Of a stretch of DNA of 64,000 bases, positions 17,629 through 25,080 are shown one piece after another. The stretch is taken from assembly GCA_026415315.1 (NCBI GenBank), contig JAOAHI010000007.1:1-64000 (forward strand), written 5' to 3'. Below the pieces are notes generated by a model that ran no database searches, was not told where the DNA came from, and saw only the letters and a list, made by a program, of their open reading frames with translations. Made by a program: the position numbers and the translations under genes. This stretch comes from Methylohalobius sp. GTDB taxonomy: Bacteria > Pseudomonadota > Gammaproteobacteria > Methylococcales > Methylothermaceae. Positions within the stretch are counted from its first letter, which is position 1; the number at the start of each line of letters is the position of its first letter.

Positions 17629-19653
17629 ATGGGGCCAACACAACTGTGCTTATTAGCTGCCGGCTCGGGAATTTTGTATGCGCTTGGATGTTCCCTTTGG
17701 GTCTTGCGCCAACCGCTTGGGGATGAAAACCTGCGCGCCATCTATCTTGCAATCCGCGAGGGGGCAGCTGCTTTCCTGAAAATTCAATACAGCACTGTCG
17801 CAGCCGTTGGCATGGCAGTATTTGCCCTCCTGTGGTCTATGCCTAAGTTTGGTTTGGCCACTGCTCTAGGATTTGCTTTGGGCGGGATGTGCTCTGCAGC
17901 CGCCGGCATTCTAGGTATGGCCATCGCTGTACGGGCTAATGTCCGCACTGCTGCTGCGGCCCAAACCTCCCTACCACGGGCGCTCCAGATCGCTTATCGA
18001 AGCGGTTCGGCGACCGGTTTTCTCCTCGGCGGCTTAGCGTTGACAGCAGTCTTAGGATTTTACCTCTACCTGCGCTTTGTCCTTGAGGTGGAAAATTTGA
18101 CCCCGTTGGCGGGACTTGGGTTAGGTGCTTCTTTAGTGAGCATCTTTGGGCGCCTAGGCGGAGGGATTTTCACCAAAGCCGCAGACGTGGGAGCGGACTT
18201 GGCGGGTAAAATAGAGCAAGGCATTCCGGAAGATGATCCGCGCAACCCTGCAGTCATCGCCGACAACGTCGGCGACAATGTGGGAGACTGCGCCGGAATG
18301 GCTGCGGATGTATTCGAAAGCTACGCCGTAAGCCTGGCGGCAAGCGTCTTAGTCGCCTCTAACCTCAGTCAAAACCCCGCTTTGCAATACTATCCCCTGG
18401 CTTTGGGAGGAGCAGCTTTGCTTGCCCAACTGCTGGGAGGACAATTCCTGTGGTTATCTAAAAATAACAGCGTAGGTTTTGCTTTGCTGCGGACGATCAC
18501 CATCAGCATCGTATTAGCTGGGTTCAGCTATCATTGGGTTGGAAATTGGTTGCTCGCCGATCACACCGAACTCAAATTCACTTCCTTTTTTGCCGCCCTG
18601 ACGGGCCTAGGAGTCGGGCTAGGACTGGTGATCAATACCGCCTATTTCACCGGCACCCGCTTTCACCCAGTACAGCGCATCGCTGCTGCCTCTTGCCAGG
18701 GACACGCCACTAACCTGATCACCGGACTCGCAGTGGGAATGAAATCGGCGGCCTTACCTACCCTGCTGGTAGCCGGAGGTGTGATCGTGGCCTACCAACT
18801 GGCGGGAATATATGGAATTGCAATCGCTACTACTGCCCTGCTCGCTTTAAGCCCTTTGGTCACCGCCATCGATGCTTATGGGCCCGTAGCAGACAACGCG
18901 GCAGGCATAGCCGAAATGGCGAAATTGCCTCCAGCAGTGCGGATAGGCACCGATCTCCTGGATGCGGCCGGCAACACGACTAAGGCGCTCACCAAGGCAT
19001 TTACCATCGGGGCCGCAGGGCTAGCCGCCTTGACCTTGTTTGTAACTTACAAACTGGAATTTAGTGGAACACATCTGGCGTTTTCCCTGGAAAACCCTTA
19101 CGTGATGGCCGGATTGTTCTTGGGTGGCGTACTGCCCTTCCTATTCAGTGGAATCGCCTTAGACGCCGTGGGAAAAGCAGCTGGCGGTGTCGTGGAAGAG
19201 GTCAGACGCCAGTTTCGGACTAATCCGGCTCTCCTTCAGGGTAACGCCAGACCCGACTATACCCGGACTGTAGCTATGCTTACTCGGGCTGCTATCTTAG
19301 GAATGATTCCTCCTGGCATTTTGCCTGTATTGGCACCCACCGCAGCTGCTTGCGCTACGTCTTTGTTTCCGGCCAAAAGCATGGCACTTTTGGTTGGGGG
19401 AATGTTGATCGGCGCGATCGTGACTGGCTTGATTTTAGCACTGGCCATGGGTACTGGCGGCGGTGCCTGGGACAACGCCAAAAAGTATATTGAGGCTGGC
19501 CACTTCGGCGGCAAAGGCTCGCCCGCTCATCATGCGGCCATCACCGGCGATACCGTGGGCGATCCTTACAAGGACACAGCCGGCCCCGCTCTCAACATAA
19601 TGAGTAAAGCTTTGAGCCTGACGGCAGTGCTATTGGCGCCGTTTTTAGCGTAA
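17629..19653 (+). CDS. hppA: K+-independent membrane-bound proton-pumping pyrophosphatase
   Basis: Hydrolyses pyrophosphate and pumps protons across the inner membrane. The 674-residue protein has many membrane segments and the signature DVGADLAGKIEQGIPEDDPR followed by NPAVIADNVGDNVGDCAGMAADVFESY. The second conserved acidic loop (GDTVGDPYKDTAGPALN) is near the C-terminus. The subtype-deciding site reads GNTTKALTKAF: lysine in place of the alanine of K+-dependent enzymes marks the K+-independent, H+-pumping class. An AGGAG box precedes the ATG. Its 3' end overlaps the convergent DUF1631 gene by nine bases. Confidence 0.96.
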   Translation: MGPTQLCLLAAGSGILYALGCSLWVLRQPLGDENLRAIYLAIREGAAAFLKIQYSTVAAVGMAVFALLWSMPKFGLATALGFALGGMCSAAAGILGMAIAVRANVRTAAAAQTSLPRALQIAYRSGSATGFLLGGLALTAVLGFYLYLRFVLEVENLTPLAGLGLGASLVSIFGRLGGGIFTKAADVGADLAGKIEQGIPEDDPRNPAVIADNVGDNVGDCAGMAADVFESYAVSLAASVLVASNLSQNPALQYYPLALGGAALLAQLLGGQFLWLSKNNSVGFALLRTITISIVLAGFSYHWVGNWLLADHTELKFTSFFAALTGLGVGLGLVINTAYFTGTRFHPVQRIAAASCQGHATNLITGLAVGMKSAALPTLLVAGGVIVAYQLAGIYGIAIATTALLALSPLVTAIDAYGPVADNAAGIAEMAKLPPAVRIGTDLLDAAGNTTKALTKAFTIGAAGLAALTLFVTYKLEFSGTHLAFSLENPYVMAGLFLGGVLPFLFSGIALDAVGKAAGGVVEEVRRQFRTNPALLQGNARPDYTRTVAMLTRAAILGMIPPGILPVLAPTAAACATSLFPAKSMALLVGGMLIGAIVTGLILALAMGTGGGAWDNAKKYIEAGHFGGKGSPAHHAAITGDTVGDPYKDTAGPALNIMSKALSLTAVLLAPFLA

Positions 19654-21927
19654 CGCCGGTGCCGCTTGAAAGTCCTCACTTCCAGCCTGTTTGGCCGGAT
19701 GCTTGAGGGCGTTCATCATCGCCGTCAAGGCCCTATCCATCAGGGGGATTTTCCCCTCGACAGCCTTGGCCCGGCCGCGGCGAAACTCCGCCGCTAGTCC
19801 TTGCAGGGTATACTCAGCCACTTTCATTCCACGGCGATTGACGAACACCCGGACTCCGGTCACTTTGCTGATCCAAGACAGCTTAACCCGCATCGCCTTG
19901 CCCTGTCCATCGTCCAACTCGAGCCAATCCCCTACCTGTAGCTCCCTAGCCCGAACCACAAATTCATCCTCCTCGGTAGATAAAGTTTCCTCGGCCAAAA
20001 CGATTTCTTCCTCTATCGCCTCCGGCTGGATCTCGGTCAACTCAGAGACCGAGATGCCATCGACCTCCGGTAAATTGGCGGAAATAGCCGCCAGCTCGCG
20101 TTCAAGACGAGAATCAAACGCATCCCTGGAGAGGTTAAGCAAAGCCTGATGGACCGACTCCAGCTCTTTGAAAAGCAAAGCAATCTGTTTGGGATCTAAA
20201 GAAATCGCCTCCAACTCCTGGTGCAGGGCCCGCAAAAGACCCGGAATGCGCTGCTTGATCCGTTTGCGTTCACCTTCGTCTTTAGGAGGCGTCAAAGACC
20301 ACAGCAAAGCATCGGTCAGGGCGAGCTTAGCCTCAAAGTCTTCTGGGGTTTTGTCCTGGCGCAAGCAAGCCAAGAGCAAGACGTCTTTCCAAGTAGTGAG
20401 AAAAAAGCGCTTCAGGCGTGGGCTGAGCTCGCGCCCGCGTAGGCGGGCCGCAAGGCATTCGGCCACGTGCTTTTTAGCCACGAGCAATTGCTCCTTGCTC
20501 TGGGTAGCTTGGCGAGTACGTTCCTCGAGCTTCTGACTACGCTGCCCCTCTTCCTCCATAAACTGAACAAATTCTTGAAGCAGCGTATCAAACAGCCCCA
20601 CGTCTTGCTCGAACTCGAGCAAGATGCGCTCCACAGTAGTGCTGATTTTGCGGAACACCGGATTTTGCTCCACTGCCTCATCCCCCGACAAACCGATGCC
20701 AGCGTGGGCCAGTTGGTTCAAAAGCAGGCGAGCTGGATGAGATTTCTTGGAGAAAAACGATTTATCCAAGATAGCCACTTTAATGATCGGAATCTGCAAG
20801 CGCCCGATCAGAGCCTTAAGAGGGGTAGGAAGGTTGCGGTCCTCGAGGATAAAGTCGAAAATCATCCCGATCATGTCAATGATGTCCTCGTCCATCTGCG
20901 CCAGCGCTCGCTTACCCCCTTTTTCTTGGCGTAAGCGCTCCACTAGCATTAGCTTGAGGTTTGTCTCCTCACCGTTGTACAAGGCCTCGATCCGCTTAGG
21001 ATCTTGAAAAGCAGAGAGCGCCGCAACCACTTCCTGAGTATCGCTGACCACCACTCCCGGCTCATAGGCGCTCGCGGAAACGGAAGGCAGGCCCATCTGG
21101 GTGCGCCAGGCAGCAAGCAGCGAATGCATGGCCTGGAGGGTCTGGATGTAAGCGGCCTGATCTAAAGCGAAGTGCGTTTCCTTGCCCACCTCGTCGGCGG
21201 GACGATCTTGAGTGTTGGCTTTGTTCCTGGGTCTTCGGGGAATCTCAGGCAGCACCCCCCCTTTGGCTAGGGTTTCGTTCAAAAGATCGTAAACGCTGCC
21301 CAACTCGCTGATCACATAGCGCTCATAGAACTTAAACAGAATCAGCTTAACTTTCAGCTCTAAAGTCAGAGGCAGCAACACCTCAGCCAGCTTCTTCCCC
21401 AACTGACTAGGCCCCAAAGGATTGTCCTCCTCGTCCACCTCGGCGCACCCGTGCAGCTTGGCAAAGCGCTTACCTAGAGCGTATAAGTCCTTATAATGCA
21501 AGTTGTTACCCTTGGCGATCAGGGTGGAGATCGCCAACTCCTCTTCCAGCGCTTCGTTGTCTACCAACGCAAGGCTCTCCTCGTCTAGGACCTTGGTCTC
21601 GGCCTGTTTATCAGGTTTGGGCTTTGGGGAGGAGAGCCAAAATTCATCGTATCCTTTAAGCACCGCGCCGAGGTAGCCGCGCTCTATGGCTTCCCGCTCA
21701 CGGCGAAGATAACGCATCGCTTCGAAGTACATCTCCTGCAGGGTGTGGCTGGTAGCCTTGTCGGATAGGGCAAACAGCTCATCGTCGGTCTTTTCAAAAA
21801 AACGCGCCAGCAGGGCTTTAAACTCCCTCTGAAACAGCGCACGACACTCGGCCACTACAGGGTGCAGTTTGGGATTTCCTACCCGTCCGGCGGCGTTAAA
21901 GTCTATGATCTTTTTTTCTGAAACCAC
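19645..21927 (-). CDS. DUF1631-family protein
   Basis: A 760-residue, strongly charged, mostly helical cytoplasmic protein of the DUF1631 family, whose biochemical function is not established. The N-terminus (NPKLHPVVAECRALFQREFKALLARFFEK) and the helical body (MIGMIFDFILEDRNLPTPLKALIGRLQIPIIKVAILDKSFF) are the recognisable parts. The C-terminal 110 residues (LQVGDWLELDDGQGKAMRVKLSWISKVTG) form a small beta-rich module resembling a PilZ-type barrel, so a link to cyclic-di-GMP or surface behaviour is possible but unproven. Divergent from ampD, convergent with hppA. Confidence 0.85.
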   Translation of the reverse strand: MVSEKKIIDFNAAGRVGNPKLHPVVAECRALFQREFKALLARFFEKTDDELFALSDKATSHTLQEMYFEAMRYLRREREAIERGYLGAVLKGYDEFWLSSPKPKPDKQAETKVLDEESLALVDNEALEEELAISTLIAKGNNLHYKDLYALGKRFAKLHGCAEVDEEDNPLGPSQLGKKLAEVLLPLTLELKVKLILFKFYERYVISELGSVYDLLNETLAKGGVLPEIPRRPRNKANTQDRPADEVGKETHFALDQAAYIQTLQAMHSLLAAWRTQMGLPSVSASAYEPGVVVSDTQEVVAALSAFQDPKRIEALYNGEETNLKLMLVERLRQEKGGKRALAQMDEDIIDMIGMIFDFILEDRNLPTPLKALIGRLQIPIIKVAILDKSFFSKKSHPARLLLNQLAHAGIGLSGDEAVEQNPVFRKISTTVERILLEFEQDVGLFDTLLQEFVQFMEEEGQRSQKLEERTRQATQSKEQLLVAKKHVAECLAARLRGRELSPRLKRFFLTTWKDVLLLACLRQDKTPEDFEAKLALTDALLWSLTPPKDEGERKRIKQRIPGLLRALHQELEAISLDPKQIALLFKELESVHQALLNLSRDAFDSRLERELAAISANLPEVDGISVSELTEIQPEAIEEEIVLAEETLSTEEDEFVVRARELQVGDWLELDDGQGKAMRVKLSWISKVTGVRVFVNRRGMKVAEYTLQGLAAEFRRGRAKAVEGKIPLMDRALTAMMNALKHPAKQAGSEDFQAAPALR

Positions 21928-22069
21928 AGCGCGTTCTCCAAGAAAAATGACCGGTGCAAAGAGCGCATTCTTTATTCACCTGCGCTCTGGATGTAAGCTT
22001 AAGCGCTATGGTTTGAGCATGCCGTGACTGAAATCGCAAAACTGAAAACTTAAGGTAGTTTCTGCCGCA

Positions 22070-22657
22070 ATGGGAACAAAACTGACCATCCAGGGCGGAT
22101 GGCTTAAGCCCTGCCGCAAGCTCATAAGCCCCAATCAAGACGAACGCCCCAATGGGGAAATCTCGCTGTTAGTGATTCATGCTATCAGTCTGCCTCCAGG
22201 CGAGTTCGGCGGGCAATATATCGATCAATTGTTTACCAACCGGCTGGACTCCAAAGCCCATCCTTATTTTGCCGAGATCGCCGAGCTTAAGGTCTCAGCC
22301 CATCTTTTGATTGACCGCCAAGGGCGTCTTACCCAGTACGTCCCGTTCCACCGCCGCGCCTGGCATGCTGGGGTCTCCTCCTTTCAAGGGCGGGAACGGT
22401 GCAACGACTTTTCCATAGGCATAGAGTTGGAAGGGACCGAGACCATCCCTTTCACCGATGCCCAGTACCGCATCCTGGCCGCAGTCACCATCCTTTTACT
22501 AGCCAAGTATTCTGAGCTGTCTCAGGAACGCATCGTCGGTCACAGCGACATCGCTCCTGGGCGCAAGACTGATCCCGGACCTAGTTTCGACTGGAAGCGG
22601 CTGTATCAGTCGCTCCAACGTCATACGAACCACCGCCTCAACCGGACCAAAAAGTAA
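22070..22657 (+). CDS. ampD: 1,6-anhydro-N-acetylmuramyl-L-alanine amidase AmpD
   Basis: Cytoplasmic zinc amidase that removes the peptide from 1,6-anhydroMurNAc-peptides during peptidoglycan recycling; in some species its loss induces AmpC beta-lactamase. The 195-residue protein keeps the predicted zinc ligands His37 (VIHAIS), His158 and Asp168 (GHSDIAPGRKTDPG), plus Glu119 (SIGIELEG) and Lys166. No signal peptide is present, which separates AmpD from periplasmic amidases. The ribosome-binding site is unclear. Its 3' end overlaps the convergent permease gene by 37 bases. Confidence 0.95.
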   Translation: MGTKLTIQGGWLKPCRKLISPNQDERPNGEISLLVIHAISLPPGEFGGQYIDQLFTNRLDSKAHPYFAEIAELKVSAHLLIDRQGRLTQYVPFHRRAWHAGVSSFQGRERCNDFSIGIELEGTETIPFTDAQYRILAAVTILLLAKYSELSQERIVGHSDIAPGRKTDPGPSFDWKRLYQSLQRHTNHRLNRTKK

Positions 22658-23922
22658 AGTCCAGCGGCGATGAGGAGCACGCTGCCAGCGCGCAGGTACA
22701 CTTCGAGCGGATACTGCATAGCCAAATACAAGCAGGCTGGTGCACCCAAAAGCGGCACCCAATCGGGAGTGCGGAATGCCTCGCTTGAGACTGGCTCGCG
22801 CCGATGAATAACCAGCAACCCTAAGTGAAGTGCAGCAAACACCCAAAGCAGAAGCAGACTGGTGGTCTGTGCCAACAGTCGGACCTCCCCCCAAACCGCC
22901 AACACGGCCGCTAAAGAAAAAGCTAGCCAAACAGCCAAAAACGGCGTGCGGCGCATCGCTCCGACGCGGGCCAGCCCTCGCGGGAGAAGTCCCTCGCGCG
23001 CCATCCCATACAACAGTCGGGACGCCATCACGAGATTCAACAGACCTGTGTTGGCTACAGCGAACAACGCGACTGCGGCAAATAAGCTCGTAGGAACCGC
23101 TACCTGCGCTGCGCTCAGCACGTCTAGCAGCGGTGCTTGTGACGCAGAAAGCTGCTCCAGCGGCAGCACGAGCAAGGCGGTCAAAGAGACTAAAGTGTAC
23201 AGCAGGCAAGTTAGGACAATGGCCAATATAATTCCCCAAGGCAAGGTGTGTTCTGGCTTTCGCACCTCTTCGGCTAGGTTGGCGGTGTCCTCGAACCCAA
23301 TGTAGCTGTAAAAAGCCACCGTTGCGCCGGCGAGAATAGCGGAAAAATCCCAGGCTGGGGAGAGGCGCGCGCTCACCTGCGCTGCGGGCAGTCCGGGCAA
23401 AGCGTAAATTCCGGCGGCGATAACCAACAGCAGACCAGTCAGCTCGATGCCGGTCAAGACCAGATTGACCCGGCTCGACTCGCGAATGCCGGCATGGTTA
23501 ATCAAGCTCATTACGGCGAGCAACCCAAGGCTGGCGGCTAGATCCGGCACGGCAACGAAGACCTCTAAATAGCCGACAAACGCTCGGGACACAGTGGCAG
23601 CGGAGGTAATGCCGCTGGCCAGAACGAGGGTGCCTACCAGAAAACCCGCCTGCTCGCCCAGAACCCGCCGGCAGTAAACCGAGGCTCCGCCCGCTAAGGG
23701 ATAGCGGGAGCTGAACTCGGCATACGTGAGCCCCGTCAAAGCCGCAAGACACGCGGATAAGAGAAAAGAGAGCCACGCATCGGGGCCAGCTAGGCCGGCC
23801 ACTTTTCCCACTAAGGCATAGATGCCGGCGCCTAAAATATCTCCTATGGCGTACACCGTCAGCGCCCCCAGACCGAGCGCTCGGTGCAGTTTAAGCTCTT
23901 CTTGAGATCGAGATTCGTTCAG
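22621..23922 (-). CDS. APC-superfamily amino-acid permease
   Basis: Inner-membrane transporter, about 12 helices, of the amino acid-polyamine-organocation superfamily. The N-terminal helix reads LHRALGLGALTVYAIGDILG, with the family GAG motif in GAGIYALVG; YSYIGFEDTANLAEEVRKPE is the typical loop. The first ATG/GTG-type start (GTG at 23856) lies inside the first helix, and upstream in frame there is no ATG, GTG or TTG. A CTG at 23922, overlapping the preceding TGA stop as CTGA, has a perfect GGAGG box seven bases upstream and gives a complete 433-residue protein. The substrate is unknown. Confidence 0.87.
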   Translation of the reverse strand: MNESRSQEELKLHRALGLGALTVYAIGDILGAGIYALVGKVAGLAGPDAWLSFLLSACLAALTGLTYAEFSSRYPLAGGASVYCRRVLGEQAGFLVGTLVLASGITSAATVSRAFVGYLEVFVAVPDLAASLGLLAVMSLINHAGIRESSRVNLVLTGIELTGLLLVIAAGIYALPGLPAAQVSARLSPAWDFSAILAGATVAFYSYIGFEDTANLAEEVRKPEHTLPWGIILAIVLTCLLYTLVSLTALLVLPLEQLSASQAPLLDVLSAAQVAVPTSLFAAVALFAVANTGLLNLVMASRLLYGMAREGLLPRGLARVGAMRRTPFLAVWLAFSLAAVLAVWGEVRLLAQTTSLLLLWVFAALHLGLLVIHRREPVSSEAFRTPDWVPLLGAPACLYLAMQYPLEVYLRAGSVLLIAAGLYFLVRLRRWFV

Positions 23923-24587
23923 TCCTGGACCTCCAGCAGCTCCGGCCGGCTGGCCTGCTGCTCGCCGTCGATCTCAACTACGTAATCGAAATTACCCTCC
24001 CCCAGGCGCTCGTTGAGTTGATCTAAAACGTAGCGCACGGTCTTGAGGTCATCGTGAGGGCCTTGAATGTAACAGGGTCTACCCTCACGCCCATAGGTGT
24101 ACTCAGTCTGACACTGGGCAGGATCGGCCAAGCCAAACAGCTTTTCCGCCCTCCAGTACTCCTCAGCCGGCTCGAAACCGATTCCTTTTGCGTACGCCAC
24201 TGCCCCTTGCAGGAGCTTGCGGGCGCAGCCCGGATCGACCGGCTTGAGGCCCTGCTCCTGGTGAGTTTTGGCCAACATGGGTTTGAACTTGCCCGTGTAA
24301 TCGGCCCTGCGCATGACGGTGAAGAACGCCTCTCGCACTCCTAGGCAGAAAACATCGACCACAAAGGCGCTGACGGCAATTTCGGCGAACGGCGTCTCGC
24401 GCGCCAAAAGCACGCTTCCTAAACCCACCTTGGATATGCTCTCGCCTACCAGGCATTCCAGCACTGGATAGTCGCTATATTTTTCCGGTCTCAATCCCGC
24501 CCCCTTATTTTTCTCTGCGAGTCTGTGTTTGCGCTTTTGCAGCTTGCGTTGAAGCTGCTTCTGCCGCCGCCTCGCATCGACTGCCAT
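23919..24587 (-). CDS. conserved hypothetical protein of unknown function
   Basis: A 222-residue soluble protein that I do not recognise. Residues 5-35 are strongly basic and helical (RRRQKQLQRKLQKRKHRLAE), followed by a mixed fold with KYSDYPVLECLV, VSAFVVDVFCLGVREAFF and GRPCYIQGPHDD as its most distinctive stretches. No signal peptide or membrane segment. The ATG at 24587 stands one base after the lspA stop, and its GGAGG box lies inside the end of lspA, so it is made with lspA; the permease start overlaps its stop. A nucleic-acid or ribosome association is conceivable from the basic N-terminus only. Confidence 0.82.
   Translation of the reverse strand: MAVDARRRQKQLQRKLQKRKHRLAEKNKGAGLRPEKYSDYPVLECLVGESISKVGLGSVLLARETPFAEIAVSAFVVDVFCLGVREAFFTVMRRADYTGKFKPMLAKTHQEQGLKPVDPGCARKLLQGAVAYAKGIGFEPAEEYWRAEKLFGLADPAQCQTEYTYGREGRPCYIQGPHDDLKTVRYVLDQLNERLGEGNFDYVVEIDGEQQASRPELLEVQD
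23930..23934 (-). promoter_or_regulatory. GGAGG ribosome-binding site supporting a CTG start for the permease
   Basis: GGAGG at 23934-23930 (minus strand) is spaced seven bases from the CTG at 23922-23920. It lies inside the last codons of the upstream unknown gene, so translation of the two genes is probably coupled. Confidence 0.6.
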
Positions 24588-24588
24588 T

Positions 24589-25080
24589 TCATCCTCCTCG
24601 CTTTGATTTCAATTCGCCCCATACGAGCAGGGTTACCCCTAAGGTAATCGCTGCATCAGCTATGTTGAAAGCCGGCCAGTGCCATTGGCGGTAGTAAACA
24701 TCCACAAAGTCGATCACATAGCCAAACCGCGCCCGGTCGATGAGATTACCTAGCGCCCCTCCTAAGACTAGACAAAGCCCTACCCCTTCCAGCGTTCTCT
24801 CATTCTTAAGCCGCCACAACCAGACTATGATCGCCGCGCTCGCTACGGCGGCCAAGCCCATGAAAAACCAACGCTGCCAACCCCCAGCCTCGGCCAAAAA
24901 GCTGAACGCCGCACCTGGATTGCGCACATAAGTAAAGCGGAGGCCGGGCAGCACCTCAATGCTTTCCCCTAAGCTTAGACCAGTCGTCACCCACTGCTTG
25001 CTCAGCTGATCTAAGATCACCACCAGCGCCGCCAAACTTATACCCAGAGCTTTTTTTGGCGTTAAGCCGCCCTCAGGCAT
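24589..25080 (-). CDS. lspA: lipoprotein signal peptidase (signal peptidase II)
   Basis: Inner-membrane aspartic protease that cleaves signal peptides from prolipoproteins. The 163-residue protein has four membrane helices and the conserved blocks DQLSKQW, YVRNPGAAFSFL, GNLIDR and FNIADAAI; the last two hold the catalytic aspartates. Its start overlaps the ileS stop by eight bases (ATGCCTGA), the usual ileS-lspA coupling. Confidence 0.97.
   Translation of the reverse strand: MPEGGLTPKKALGISLAALVVILDQLSKQWVTTGLSLGESIEVLPGLRFTYVRNPGAAFSFLAEAGGWQRWFFMGLAAVASAAIIVWLWRLKNERTLEGVGLCLVLGGALGNLIDRARFGYVIDFVDVYYRQWHWPAFNIADAAITLGVTLLVWGELKSKRGG

Noticed and set aside
22499-23239. A 246-codon frame on the minus strand overlapping the permease
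   Set aside because: It is an out-of-frame shadow of the permease gene; the permease frame has clear membrane helices and family motifs.
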